Assembly: GCA_040384665.1 (NCBI GenBank)
Contig: JAZKIY010000021.1
Coordinates: 1 to 49,939 of the forward strand
DNA length: 49,939 nt
From: PCRC01 sp040384665
GTDB lineage: Bacteria > Pseudomonadota > Gammaproteobacteria > Burkholderiales > Burkholderiaceae_C
Direction: 5' to 3'
Shown: piece after piece, positions 8,156-18,059 of the stretch
Layout of the letters: each line of letters begins with the position of its first letter
How positions within the stretch are numbered: the first letter of the stretch is position 1
The notes under the pieces: model-generated
What the model was told of the DNA's origin: nothing
Seen by the model: the letters and a program-made list of their open reading frames with translations, nothing else
The model's database searches: none
Made by a program: the position numbers and the translations under genes

Positions 8156-8221
8156 CACACGGTCACAAAGCATTTGGGGCCCTGTCATGGTGCGCCCATT
8201 TGATCGGGGTATGCTCCACCC

Positions 8222-9109
8222 ATGAAGCAGATGTTTGACTCTTTCTGGCGTGCCACTGCTTACTGCCTGCACCCCAGGGTGATTGGCCTGTCCTTCCTGC
8301 CCCTGGTGCTGATGGCGGTGCTGGCACTGGGACTGGGCTACTTTTTCTGGGAACCGGCGATTGAGTCGGTCCGCCTGTCGCTGGACGACTCGGCCTTGCT
8401 CAACACGCTGTGGGGCTGGCTGCAGGGCATGGGCCTGGCCAACCTCAAAACTGTGCTGGCACCGCTGATCGTGATTTTTGCGGTCACGCCAGCGATTGTG
8501 GTGCTCTCGCTGCTGGTGGTGGCGGTCCTGATGACACCGACGCTGGTCTCGCTGGTGGCCGAACGGCGCTTCCCGCTGCTGGAGCGCAAAAAAGGTGGCT
8601 CGCTGGTGGTCAGCCTGTTGTGGTCGCTGGGCTCGACCTTGCTGGCGGTGATTGCGCTGGTGGTGTCCATTCCACTCTGGCTGGTGCCACCACTCATTTT
8701 GATCTTGCCACCGCTGATCTGGGGCTGGCTCACGTACCGGGTGATGGCGTTCGACGCGCTCTCAGACCACGCCAGCGCCGAGGAACGGCGTGAAATCTTG
8801 CGCCGGCACCGCGGCGCGCTGCTGGGCATTGGCATCGTCACCGGCTACCTGGGTGCCGCCCCGAGCCTGTTGTGGGCGTCTGGCGCGCTGTTCGCGGCCG
8901 CGTTCGTGATCCTGGTGCCGCTGGCGATCTGGATTTACACACTGGTGTTTGCGTTTTCCTCACTCTGGTTCTCGCACTACTGCCTGGCCGCGCTGGAAAC
9001 CCTGCGTGCTGAAAGTGCACTGCTGGCACAGGCGCCGCTCCATACAGAAGCCCCCATCCTGACCCATGACGACTCCGGCACCCCGCCAGCCTTCCTCCCA
9101 CCCCCTTGA
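8222..9109 (+). CDS. EI24 domain-containing membrane protein (CysZ-like superfamily)
   Basis: A 295-residue polytopic inner-membrane protein. Hydrophobic segments include VIGLSFLPLVLMAVLALGLG, IVIFAVTPAIVVLSLLVVAV, LLAVIALVVSIPLWLVPPLI and AAFVILVPLAIWIYTLVFAF, spaced as in EI24/CysZ proteins. The cytoplasmic loop RRFPLLERKKGGS is typical. CysZ members move sulfate, but most proteobacterial EI24 proteins have no assigned substrate, and no sulfur genes are nearby. The proline-rich C-terminal tail overlaps the next gene by 44 bp. Confidence 0.8.
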   Translation: MKQMFDSFWRATAYCLHPRVIGLSFLPLVLMAVLALGLGYFFWEPAIESVRLSLDDSALLNTLWGWLQGMGLANLKTVLAPLIVIFAVTPAIVVLSLLVVAVLMTPTLVSLVAERRFPLLERKKGGSLVVSLLWSLGSTLLAVIALVVSIPLWLVPPLILILPPLIWGWLTYRVMAFDALSDHASAEERREILRRHRGALLGIGIVTGYLGAAPSLLWASGALFAAAFVILVPLAIWIYTLVFAFSSLWFSHYCLAALETLRAESALLAQAPLHTEAPILTHDDSGTPPAFLPPP

Positions 9110-9911
9110 TGCCCCCGGTGCCATCGGCCTGGTCATCATTGGCGACGAGATCCTGTCCGGCAAGCGGGCCGACAAGCACCTGGCCAAGTGCATCGAATTG
9201 CTGCAAGCGCGCGGCCTGCAACTCGGCTACGCCGACTACGTGGGCGATGTCCCCGATCGCATCACCGCCACGCTCGCACGGGCCATGGCGTCGGGTGACC
9301 TGGTGTTTTCCTGCGGTGGCATAGGCGCCACGCCCGACGACCACACCCGCCAGTGCGCCGCACGGGCCGCCGGGCTGCCACTGGACCTGCACCCACAGGC
9401 CGAAGCGCTGATCCGCGAACGCATGCAAGACACCGCCCAGGAACAGGGCGTGGCCTATGAGCCCGACCGCGCCGACAACGTGCACCGCCTCAACATGGGC
9501 GTGTTTCCCAAAGGCGCGCGGATTGTGCCCAACCCGTACAACAAGATTCCCGGCTTCAGCCTGGGCCATGTGCACTTCCTGCCCGGGTTTCCAGTGATGG
9601 CCTGGCCGATGATGGCCTGGGTGCTCGACACCCAGTACCCACACCTGTTCCAGCGCCATGCACAGGTGGAAAAATCGGTCATTGTGATGGGATCAATGGA
9701 GGCCACCCTCACGCCACTGATGCAAGCCATCGAGCGTGAATTCAGCGGCGTCCGGGTGTTCAGCTTGCCCAGTGTGGACCATCCGGTTCATGGCCGTCAC
9801 ATTGAACTCGGCGTCAAGGGCCCACTGGACACCGTGGACCTGGCTTACGCCGCACTGCTGACCGGGCTGAGCCGCCACGGCGTCACGCTCGGCCCCGAAT
9901 TGGTGCGTTGA
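9066..9911 (+). CDS. MoCF (molybdopterin-binding) domain protein, CinA N-terminal-like
   Basis: A 281-residue protein with the MoaB/Mog fold at about 20-190: IGLVIIGDEILSGKRADKH at the N-terminus and FSCGGIGATPDDHT as the GGxGxTxxD nucleotide-binding motif. It corresponds to the N-terminal half of CinA-type proteins without the C-terminal nicotinamide-nucleotide deamidase domain. The family binds molybdopterin or acts as an ADP-ribose pyrophosphatase; the exact reaction is not shown by sequence alone. It overlaps the EI24 gene by 44 bp. Its stop is immediately followed by an NtrC-like site belonging to glnA. Confidence 0.85.
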   Translation: MTTPAPRQPSSHPLDAPGAIGLVIIGDEILSGKRADKHLAKCIELLQARGLQLGYADYVGDVPDRITATLARAMASGDLVFSCGGIGATPDDHTRQCAARAAGLPLDLHPQAEALIRERMQDTAQEQGVAYEPDRADNVHRLNMGVFPKGARIVPNPYNKIPGFSLGHVHFLPGFPVMAWPMMAWVLDTQYPHLFQRHAQVEKSVIVMGSMEATLTPLMQAIEREFSGVRVFSLPSVDHPVHGRHIELGVKGPLDTVDLAYAALLTGLSRHGVTLGPELVR

Positions 9912-9928
9912 TGCATTTTATTGGTGCA
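9912..9928 (+). promoter_or_regulatory. NtrC upstream binding site 1 for glnA
   Basis: The 17 bp sequence TGCATTTTATTGGTGCA is a close match to the NtrC consensus TGCACYWAAWTGGTGCA, with one full half-site and the outer TGCA of the other. Its centre is about 170 bp upstream of the predicted glnA start point, a usual distance for an NtrC enhancer. It begins one base after the preceding stop codon. Confidence 0.75.
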
Positions 9929-9949
9929 ATCTAATTACCACAAAATCTT

Positions 9950-9966
9950 TGCCTTAAATTGGTGCG
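9950..9966 (+). promoter_or_regulatory. NtrC upstream binding site 2 for glnA
   Basis: A second 17 bp element (TGCCTTAAATTGGTGCG) with a weaker outer half but the same TTAAATTGGTGC core. It is centred 38 bp from site 1 and about 135 bp upstream of the predicted start point. A paired arrangement is typical of enhancers that bind two NtrC dimers cooperatively. Confidence 0.6.
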
Positions 9967-10066
9967 CACAAGCGACCGCAGCGAATTTCCACGGATACCT
10001 TGGGCCAAAAGGCGCCCAAAGTCAGGGCAAAATACGCGCTGTCAATTCCACACCATGCTTTCGTCA

Positions 10067-10082
10067 TGGCACAAAAACTGCA
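10067..10082 (+). promoter_or_regulatory. Sigma-54 promoter of glnA
   Basis: TGGCAC followed by AAAAA and CTGCA places GG and GC exactly ten bases apart, as required for a -24/-12 (RpoN) promoter; only the T before TGCA differs from consensus. The predicted start is near 10093, 39 nt before the glnA ATG. A further symmetric TGCA..ATGGTGCA element at 10079-10096 overlaps the -12 region and start point and could be an additional NtrC or repressor contact. The AGGAG ribosome binding site is at 10121-10125. Confidence 0.75.
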
Positions 10083-10131
10083 TCCACCATGGTGCAGTTC
10101 ATTTTTTAACTACGCACCCTAGGAGAGCTTG

Positions 10132-11547
10132 ATGGCAAAGACCGTCGCAGACGTGATGAAGATGGTGAAAGAGAACGAAGTCAAGTTTGTTGACTTCCGT
10201 TTCACCGACACCCGTGGCAAAGAGCAGCACGTCACTGTGCCCGTGTCGCACTTCGACGAAGACAAATTTGTCTCCGGCCATGCGTTTGACGGTTCGTCCA
10301 TCGCCGGCTGGAAGGGCATTGAAGCCTCGGACATGCAACTCATGCCCGACGCCGCCACCGCCGTGATGGACCCGTTCTTTGAAGAACCCACCATCAACCT
10401 GACCTGCGACGTGGTCGAGCCTGCCGACGGCAAGCCCTACGACCGTGACCCCCGTTCGATCGCCAAGAAAGCCGAAGCCTACCTGAAGGCTTCCGGTCTG
10501 GGCGACACCGCCTACTTCGGTCCAGAACCCGAATTCTTCATTTTTGACGACGTGCGCTGGGGCGTCGACATGTCCGGCTGTTTCGTCAAGATCGGCTCGG
10601 AAGAGGCTTCCTGGAGCACCAGCAAGGTGTTTGAAGGCGGCAACCACGGCCACCGTCCCACCGTCAAGGGCGGCTACTTTCCGGTGCCTCCGGTTGACTC
10701 GATGCAAGACCTGCGCGCCGAGATCTCCCTCGTGCTCGAGTCGCTGGGCATTCCGGTTGAAGTGTTCCACCACGAAGTGGCGGGCGCTGGCCAGAACGAA
10801 ATCGGCACCAAGTTCAGCACCCTGGTGCAACGCGCCGACTGGACCCAAATGCTGAAGTACGTGGTGCAAAACGTGGCCCATGCCTACGGCAAGACCGCGA
10901 CCTTCATGCCCAAGCCCATCGTTGGCGACAACGGTTCCGGCATGCACGTGCACCAGTCGGTCTGGAAAGACGGCAAGAACCTGTTTGCTGGCGACGGCTA
11001 CGCCGGCCTGAGCGAGTTTGCCCTGTACTACATCGGCGGCATCATCAAGCACGCCCGTGCGCTGAACGCCATCACCAACCCCGGCACCAACAGCTACAAG
11101 CGCCTGGTGCCCGGCTACGAAGCCCCGGTGAAACTGGCCTACTCGGCCAAGAACCGCTCGGCCTCGATCCGCATTCCTTTCGTGGCCAACCCCAAGGGTC
11201 GCCGCGTCGAAGCGCGTTTCCCAGATCCACTGATGAACCCTTACCTGGGCTTCTCGGCCCTGTTGATGGCCGGTCTGGACGGCGTGGAAAACAAGATCCA
11301 CCCGGGCGAAGCCGCCACCAAGGACCTCTACCATCTGCCACCGGAAGAAGACGCTTTGGTGCCAACCGTGTGCCACAGCCTCGACCAGGCGCTGGACTAC
11401 CTGGACAAGGGCCGCGGCTTCCTGACCAAAGGCGGTGTCTTCACCGACTCGTTCATCGACGCGTACATTGAACTCAAGATGCAGGAAGTCACGCGCTTCC
11501 GCATGACGACCCACCCGGTCGAGTTCGACATGTACTACAGCCTGTAA
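10132..11547 (+). CDS. glnA: Glutamine synthetase type I
   Basis: A 471-residue cytoplasmic dodecameric enzyme making glutamine from glutamate, ammonia and ATP, the main ammonia-assimilating step. Diagnostic motifs are visible: FDGSSIAGW, the ATP-binding KPIVGDNGSGMHVHQS, NPGTNSYKRLVPG, and the adenylylation loop KDLYHLPPEE, whose Tyr is modified by GlnE to reduce activity. The start is preceded by AGGAG; a TTG one codon earlier is not needed. The gene is preceded by NtrC-like sites and a sigma-54 promoter, and followed by a terminator and ntrBC, so nitrogen limitation should induce it. Confidence 0.97.
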   Translation: MAKTVADVMKMVKENEVKFVDFRFTDTRGKEQHVTVPVSHFDEDKFVSGHAFDGSSIAGWKGIEASDMQLMPDAATAVMDPFFEEPTINLTCDVVEPADGKPYDRDPRSIAKKAEAYLKASGLGDTAYFGPEPEFFIFDDVRWGVDMSGCFVKIGSEEASWSTSKVFEGGNHGHRPTVKGGYFPVPPVDSMQDLRAEISLVLESLGIPVEVFHHEVAGAGQNEIGTKFSTLVQRADWTQMLKYVVQNVAHAYGKTATFMPKPIVGDNGSGMHVHQSVWKDGKNLFAGDGYAGLSEFALYYIGGIIKHARALNAITNPGTNSYKRLVPGYEAPVKLAYSAKNRSASIRIPFVANPKGRRVEARFPDPLMNPYLGFSALLMAGLDGVENKIHPGEAATKDLYHLPPEEDALVPTVCHSLDQALDYLDKGRGFLTKGGVFTDSFIDAYIELKMQEVTRFRMTTHPVEFDMYYSL

Positions 11548-11568
11548 CCGCTTACTGGCTTGCAAGAC

Positions 11569-11598
11569 AAAGGACGGCTGATGCCGTCCTTTGTTTTT
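11569..11598 (+). terminator. Rho-independent terminator of glnA
   Basis: A 10 bp stem (AAAGGACGGC at 11569-11578 pairing with GCCGTCCTTT at 11583-11592), TGAT loop, followed by GTTTTT. It lies 22 nt after the glnA stop, separating glnA from the downstream small gene and ntrBC, although read-through may occur. Confidence 0.85.
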
Positions 11599-11708
11599 GG
11601 GGTCGGGCAGGGTGCTGGCGGTGCCGGTATGCCACCGGCTTTTGTCGGCCTTGTGTGATTGCGGGATACTGCCCCATCGCACACCTTGCGCAAACCACAC
11701 GCCTACCC

Positions 11709-12200
11709 ATGAAAAGTGCATTTCTGATCTTCTGTCTTGCTGCTGGCGCCTTCACGGCTGGCCACGCTCAGGACACGATTTACCGGTGTGGCAACGAGTA
11801 CACCAACAACGCGGCCGTGGCCAAGTCACGCGGCTGCAAAACCGTCGAAGGCGGCAACGTCACCATCATCCAGGGCACCCGGCCGCAACCGGGCAGCCCG
11901 GCGGCCATCCGGCAGTCCCAGGGCCCCCGGGTCGATGCCGCTGAGCAGCGCGCGCGCGATGCCGACTCCCGTGCGATTCTGGAAGCCGAACTGCGCCGGG
12001 CCGAAAACCGGCAAAGCGAGTTGATGAAGGAGTACAACAACGGCGAGCCAGAAAAACTGGGCCCCGAGCACCGCAACCACCAAAAATACCTGGACCGCGT
12101 CGCCGACCTGCAGTCCAGCATCGCACGGGGCGAGAATGACCTGGCCAGCCTGCGGCGCGAACTGGGCCGCCTGGGCCCCCCGGCTGGCAAAACAAATTGA
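11709..12200 (+). CDS. Small secreted protein with coiled-coil C-terminus, unknown function
   Basis: A 163-residue protein. The signal peptide ends near FTAGHAQ; the mature N-terminus begins DTIYRCGNEYTNN, with a second cysteine at SRGCKTVEGG that may form a disulfide, somewhat like DUF4124-type periplasmic proteins. Residues from about 75 on are charged and heptad-like (EQRARDADSRAILEAELRRA), predicting a coiled coil. It lies between glnA and ntrB; no catalytic motif is seen, and its link to nitrogen control is only positional. Start 11709 was preferred over an upstream start because it gives the signal peptide. Confidence 0.75.
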   Translation: MKSAFLIFCLAAGAFTAGHAQDTIYRCGNEYTNNAAVAKSRGCKTVEGGNVTIIQGTRPQPGSPAAIRQSQGPRVDAAEQRARDADSRAILEAELRRAENRQSELMKEYNNGEPEKLGPEHRNHQKYLDRVADLQSSIARGENDLASLRRELGRLGPPAGKTN

Positions 12201-12210
12201 AATAAGCGAA

Positions 12211-13281
12211 TTGAAAACAGCGCCCATCCCCGTTTCCCGCTTTCAGCCGTTTGACCTGCTGGCCACGCTGGTGGCGGTGGTGCGCAGCGACGGCATGGTG
12301 CTGTTTGCCAACGCCGCACTGGAAGACGCGCTGGGCACCTCGCGCCGCACCATTGAGGGCTCGCGCCTGTTTGACTGTTTCACCGAGCCGCATGTGCTGC
12401 AGAACGCCTTGCAGGGTGCCGGCAGCAACGAGTTTGCGGCGCTGCGGTACGACGCCTGGCTCAAGCGGCTGGCCCACGACCCGCTGCCGGTGCACGTGAT
12501 CGTGGCGCAGACCGAGCGCCCGGGCGAGATCATCATCGAGTTGCTGCCGCTGGAACAGCAGGCGAAACAAGACCGCGAGGAACGGCTGATCGACCAGGCG
12601 CAGGCCAACAAGGAACTGATCCGCAACCTGGCGCACGAAATCAAGAACCCGCTGGGCGGCATCCGCGGTGCGGCGCAGTTGCTGGAGATGGAAATCGAGG
12701 GCAAGGACCTGAAGGAGTACACCCAGGTCATCATCCACGAGGCCGACCGGTTGCAGACGCTGGTGGACCGCCTGCTGGCCCCGCACCGCCGGCCCCACGT
12801 GGTGGGCGACGTGAACATCCACGAGGTGTGCGAGCGGGTGCGCTCGCTGATCGTGGCCGAGTTTCCGCGTGGCCTGAAGGTGGCGCGCGACTACGACACC
12901 TCCATCCCCGACTTTCGCGGTGACCGCGAGCAGCTGATTCAGGCGGTGCTGAACATCGCGCACAACGCCTGCCAGGCGCTGTCTGACCGCATTGCGGCCA
13001 GCGACGCGCAGCTGATGTTCCGCACCCGCATCGCGCGCCAGGTGACATTTGGCAAGCAGCGCTACCGACTGGCACTGGAATTGCATGTCATCGACAACGG
13101 GCCAGGTGTACCTGACTCGATCAAGGACCGCATTTTTTACCCGCTGGTGTCGGGCAGGGAAGGCGGTTCTGGCCTGGGGCTGACGCTGGCGCAAACTTTT
13201 GTCCAGCAGCACCATGGCCTGATCGAGTGCGACAGTGTTCCTGGCCGGACGGATTTCAAACTGCTGATTCCGTTGCCCTAA
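12211..13281 (+). CDS. glnL: Nitrogen-regulation sensor kinase NtrB (GlnL)
   Basis: A 356-residue cytoplasmic histidine kinase and phosphatase that phosphorylates NtrC under nitrogen limitation and is controlled by PII. A PAS domain is at about 12-110 (VAVVRSDGMVLFANAALEDA). The H-box is NLAHEIKNPLGGIRGAAQLLE with phospho-His near 142. The N-box is LNIAHNACQAL, followed by DNGPGVP and the G2 box GGSGLGLTLAQ. The start is probably TTG 12211, ten bases after the preceding stop, because the open frame further upstream is a shadow of the previous gene; the exact start is uncertain. It is followed by ntrC after 42 bp. Confidence 0.92.
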   Translation: MKTAPIPVSRFQPFDLLATLVAVVRSDGMVLFANAALEDALGTSRRTIEGSRLFDCFTEPHVLQNALQGAGSNEFAALRYDAWLKRLAHDPLPVHVIVAQTERPGEIIIELLPLEQQAKQDREERLIDQAQANKELIRNLAHEIKNPLGGIRGAAQLLEMEIEGKDLKEYTQVIIHEADRLQTLVDRLLAPHRRPHVVGDVNIHEVCERVRSLIVAEFPRGLKVARDYDTSIPDFRGDREQLIQAVLNIAHNACQALSDRIAASDAQLMFRTRIARQVTFGKQRYRLALELHVIDNGPGVPDSIKDRIFYPLVSGREGGSGLGLTLAQTFVQQHHGLIECDSVPGRTDFKLLIPLP

Positions 13282-13323
13282 ACAAACGCGCGGAGACAGC
13301 GCAACTACGAGGTGACGCTACAC

Positions 13324-14886
<1,563 letters not shown>

Positions 14887-14911
14887 GGCCTGAAACCGCG
14901 GGGTGAAGAGG

Positions 14912-14977
14912 TTTTTCAAGCCTTTCCGCCCGCAAGCCCTAGTGAAGCCTTGCGATTGCGCTATATAAACTGTAGCG
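14912..14977 (+). repeat. Dispersed ~65 bp repeat, copy A
   Basis: An intergenic copy between ntrC and the convergent xth gene. It contains TTTTTCAAGCC, then AAGCCCTAGTGAAGCCT and the hairpin-like end GCTATATAAACTGTAGC. It shares the order TTTCAAG - GCCCTAGTGAA - GCTA..GTAGC with copies at 17996, 27269, 34072 and 35991. Its end abuts the xth stop codon. No transposase is encoded, so it is a small non-autonomous repeat. Confidence 0.7.
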
Positions 14978-15763
14978 TCAGGCGGGGCTGGTGAGGGTGA
15001 CGGTCACCGGCGCATGGTCGCTGGGCCGTTCGTTCTTGCGTGGCAGCCGGTCTACCGCACAGGCTTGCACCAGCGGTTTCAGCGGCGCGCTCACCAGAAT
15101 GTGGTCGATGCGCAGCCCGCGGTTGCGGCGAAAACCGAACTCGCGGTAGTCCCACCAGGAAAAGCTTTTTTCCGGTTGCTCGAACATCCGGAAGCTGTCG
15201 TGCAGGCCGAGCGCGAGCAATGCCTGGAAGTGCTGCCGCTCTTCGGTGGTGTGGTGGATGGTCTCGCGCAGCCCTTCGGGGTCGTAGGAGTCGCGGTCTT
15301 CCGGGGCGATGTTGAAGTCGCCCAGCAGCACCAGCCGGGGGTGCTGCGCCATTTCGGCGCGCACAAAAGCCTGCAGCGCATCGAGCCAGCCCATCTTGTA
15401 GGCAAACTTTTCGCTGCCCGGCGCCTGGCCGTTGACGAAGTAACCGTTGATGACGCGCAGTTCACCCAGTGGGGAATCGAAAGTGGCTGCAATCACACGG
15501 GCCTGTTCGTCGGCCAGGCCAGGGATGTTGTGCACCACGTCGCGCGCCGGTGTGCGGCTGAGCAGGGCGACGCCGTTGTAGGTTTTCTGGCCGAAAAAGA
15601 CGGCGTGGTAACCAGCGGCCTGCACCTCGGCGAGCGGGAATTTGTCGTTGCTGAGCTTGAGCTCCTGCAGGCACAACACGTCCACCGGGGTGGTGGTCAG
15701 CCAGTCCAGCACCTGCGGCAGCCGCACGGCCAAAGAGTTGACGTTCCAGGTCGTGATGCGCAT
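14978..15763 (-). CDS. xth: Exodeoxyribonuclease III
   Basis: A 261-residue AP endonuclease and 3' exonuclease for base-excision repair. Exonuclease-endonuclease-phosphatase fold motifs are present: TTWNVNSL at the N-terminus, LCLQELK with the metal-binding Glu, INGYFVNGQ, LLGDFNIAPEDRD with catalytic Asp and Asn, FSWWDYR, LRIDHILVS and a terminal SDHAPVTV. The start at 15763 (MRITTWNVNSL) is favoured over an ATG two codons upstream. It lies 31 bp downstream of lpxO on the same strand. Confidence 0.93.
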   Translation of the reverse strand: MRITTWNVNSLAVRLPQVLDWLTTTPVDVLCLQELKLSNDKFPLAEVQAAGYHAVFFGQKTYNGVALLSRTPARDVVHNIPGLADEQARVIAATFDSPLGELRVINGYFVNGQAPGSEKFAYKMGWLDALQAFVRAEMAQHPRLVLLGDFNIAPEDRDSYDPEGLRETIHHTTEERQHFQALLALGLHDSFRMFEQPEKSFSWWDYREFGFRRNRGLRIDHILVSAPLKPLVQACAVDRLPRKNERPSDHAPVTVTLTSPA

Positions 15764-15794
15764 TGGCAATGTCCAGACGAAAAAAGAAGGGCGT

Positions 15795-16733
15795 TCAGCC
15801 GAACAGCCAGTACGCCAGCAGCGCCACCACCACCACCGCCAGCACCGGGCGCAGCACGCGGTATAGCCGGGGGTTGCGGCGTTTCCATTGACGGAACTGC
15901 TCGTTGCTGCCGTCGCCCAGGCGTTTGCTGAAGGCGTAGGCGCGGTTGATGCTGCCGACCCGTTCGTCGTCCAGGTTCTGCGGCGCGGTGGCCTGACCCA
16001 GGCCGTGGCTGACCCAGCGGTTCAGCGCCGTCATCACCCGGGTGTGCAGCGGGCGCTCGATGTCGCAGAACAGGATGATGCGGGTCTGGGTGGTGTCGTT
16101 GTGCACCCAGTGGACGTAGGTTTCGTCGAACATCACGTCCTGGCCGTCGCGCCAGGCGTAGACCTGGCCGTCCACGTAGATGCGGCAGTCGTCGGAGTTG
16201 GGGGTGGACAGGCCAAGGTGGTAGCGCAGTGAGCCGGCAAACGGGTCGCGGTGTGGGTTGAGCTGGCTGCCACCGGGCAGCAGCGCGAACATCGCGCCTT
16301 TGACGTTGGGGATGCTGCTGACCAGCGCCACGGTTTTGGGGCACAGCAGTGCGGCCGACGGCAACGGTTTGTCGTACCACTTCAGGTAGAAGCGCTTCCA
16401 GCCTTTTTTGAAGAACGAGCCAAAGCCGGCGTCGTTGTTTTTCTCGGCCGCACGGATGTAGCCTTCGTCGAACAGGTGCAGGGCCTCGTCTCGGATGGTT
16501 TCCCAGTTGTCGCGCAGCAGGTCGAGTTCCGGGAAGCGGCTGCGGTCCAGGTAGGGCTTGGACGGCACGCGGGAGAACAGGTACATCAGCGCGTTGTACG
16601 GTGCGAACAGCGCCGAGTGGTTCACGAACTGGCGCAGCAGCGGCAGGCGCGCTTTGCCGCGCCAATGCACGTACAGCGTGCTGCTCACAAACAGCAGCAA
16701 CACGGAGGCTTTGGCAAAAAAAGACAGGGTCAT
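15795..16733 (-). CDS. lpxO: Lipid A hydroxylase LpxO-like (aspartyl/asparaginyl beta-hydroxylase family)
   Basis: A 312-residue iron and 2-oxoglutarate-dependent dioxygenase anchored by an N-terminal membrane segment (ASVLLLFVSSTLYVHW) and perhaps a C-terminal one (PVLAVVVVALLAYWLFG). The metal triad appears in NPHRDPF (HxD) and YVHWVHND (distal His); the 2-oxoglutarate-binding Arg is in RIILFCDIERP. LpxO adds a 2-hydroxyl group to a lipid A acyl chain on the cytoplasmic face of the inner membrane, changing outer-membrane properties. Upstream frame extension to 16802 lacks similarity, so ATG 16733 was chosen. Confidence 0.88.
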   Translation of the reverse strand: MTLSFFAKASVLLLFVSSTLYVHWRGKARLPLLRQFVNHSALFAPYNALMYLFSRVPSKPYLDRSRFPELDLLRDNWETIRDEALHLFDEGYIRAAEKNNDAGFGSFFKKGWKRFYLKWYDKPLPSAALLCPKTVALVSSIPNVKGAMFALLPGGSQLNPHRDPFAGSLRYHLGLSTPNSDDCRIYVDGQVYAWRDGQDVMFDETYVHWVHNDTTQTRIILFCDIERPLHTRVMTALNRWVSHGLGQATAPQNLDDERVGSINRAYAFSKRLGDGSNEQFRQWKRRNPRLYRVLRPVLAVVVVALLAYWLFG

Positions 16734-16835
16734 GGCATGGGCGCGGGCCAGGGGCGCGGGGTCAGGGCGTGAACAACGAGCGGACTTTTGATTTTTGCAC
16801 ACTTGCCCGCATCGGGTGTGGCGCGGCTGGCAGGC

Positions 16836-17864
16836 TCATGGCGCGCCGAATTGCCGCGCAATGAACGACCAGACCATGCGCGACGCGTCGGGCCCGGTGG
16901 CGTCGCTGTAGGGCTGGCCTGCGGCACCACCGCTCCAGGCGTGGCCCAAACCCTCCACCGTGCACAGCGTGGCCACCAGGCGGCGCTGGTGTTTGAAGTC
17001 GGTCAGCGTCATCAGGCGGCGCTGGCCACGCTGCACCGGGCGGCTGGGCAGGCGGCGTGCGCCCGCGGCGTCGGCCCAGAGTTGGGCGGCGGCTTCGCCA
17101 TTGCTTGGCGCGACCACGCTGTCGGCGCTGCCGTGGATCACCAAGAGCGGCGGCCAGTGGGCCAGGGCACCGGGCGCGGCGGTGGCGGCGCGGCCCAGCA
17201 TCGCGCGCATGGCCGAAGACGCCGAATGGGCGGTGCCGGGCGGAATGCCGGAGTGCATCACCACCGCGCGAAAACGCGTGGGGTAGCGGCTGGCCAGCAG
17301 CGCCGCCATGCTCGCCCCGGCCGAGAGGCCCGCCACGCCGATGCGGGTCACGTCCACCGGGTAGAGCAGGCACACCTGGTCAATGGCCGCGGCCAGGGTG
17401 GCGGCTTCGCGGTAGGCGTTGCGGCTGTCGGTGTCGTACCAGTTCCAGCAGCCCTGCAGGTTGGCACGCCGGTCTTGTTCGGGGTAGAGCACCAGGAAAC
17501 GCGCGCCCACCGCCAGCCGGTTCATGCGCGTGCTGAGCGCGAACGACTGTGCGTCCTGCCCGCAGCCGTGCAGCATCACCAGCAGCGGCAAACGTTCGCC
17601 CGGCAGCATGCCGGGCGGTTTGAGGAGTTGGTAACGCCGCACACCGGCCGGGCCCATGGCCATGCCGCTGGACCACTCGCCCTTGCCACGCGCTGGCCTG
17701 GCGGCGCGGGATGGGCTGCCGGTGGCACGACGCACCGCCTGTGCAGACTGGCGCACGGTGTTGGACTGCACACGGCTGATGGCCGTCAAGGCGCCAAAAA
17801 ACGACCGCGACAGCGATTTGGACAGTGACTTGGACCACAGCGGGGAGAGGCGTTTTTTGGTCAT
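16836..17864 (-). CDS. PHB depolymerase-family esterase
   Basis: A 342-residue alpha/beta hydrolase of the polyhydroxybutyrate depolymerase / LpqC family. The core begins at about 85 with RRYQLLKPP and LPLLVMLHGCGQDAQSF (oxyanion region); the nucleophile elbow is GLSAGASMA, the acid is in VIHGSADSVV, and the His in EGLGHAWSGG. The N-terminal 75 residues are Arg/Ser-rich and lack a clear signal peptide, so it may act in the cytoplasm on PHB or short esters, or export may be atypical. ATG 17864 was chosen. A secreted relative is encoded at 31294. Confidence 0.85.
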   Translation of the reverse strand: MTKKRLSPLWSKSLSKSLSRSFFGALTAISRVQSNTVRQSAQAVRRATGSPSRAARPARGKGEWSSGMAMGPAGVRRYQLLKPPGMLPGERLPLLVMLHGCGQDAQSFALSTRMNRLAVGARFLVLYPEQDRRANLQGCWNWYDTDSRNAYREAATLAAAIDQVCLLYPVDVTRIGVAGLSAGASMAALLASRYPTRFRAVVMHSGIPPGTAHSASSAMRAMLGRAATAAPGALAHWPPLLVIHGSADSVVAPSNGEAAAQLWADAAGARRLPSRPVQRGQRRLMTLTDFKHQRRLVATLCTVEGLGHAWSGGAAGQPYSDATGPDASRMVWSFIARQFGAP

Positions 17865-17995
17865 GGCACCGTGCAAGTGAAGCCTCAACCATACGCTGCT
17901 TGTGGCACCGCGTCAGGGAAAACCCTTAAATTGGATGCGCCCCCACAAGGCCACTGCGTGCCGGACTACGCGCCTCTGACAAGCCTGCGGGGGAG

Positions 17996-18059
17996 AAATG
18001 AGGTGCTTTTGGCCTCAAGCCTCAGTCAAACCTGACGGTCTAGCTATCAAATATGAAGC
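17996..18059 (+). repeat. Dispersed ~65 bp repeat, copy D (overlaps a gene end)
   Basis: A copy with TTTTGGCCTCAAGCC, a diverged centre and the end GCTATCAAATATGAAGC. It covers the last codons and the stop codon of the DUF4337 gene on the other strand (TGA read from TCA at 18047-18049), so the repeat supplies that protein's last residues and stop. The rest of the 17865-18046 interval shows no gene. Confidence 0.6.

Noticed and set aside
10099..11721. 540-codon open frame opposite glnA
   Set aside because: Antisense shadow of glnA; no recognisable domain.
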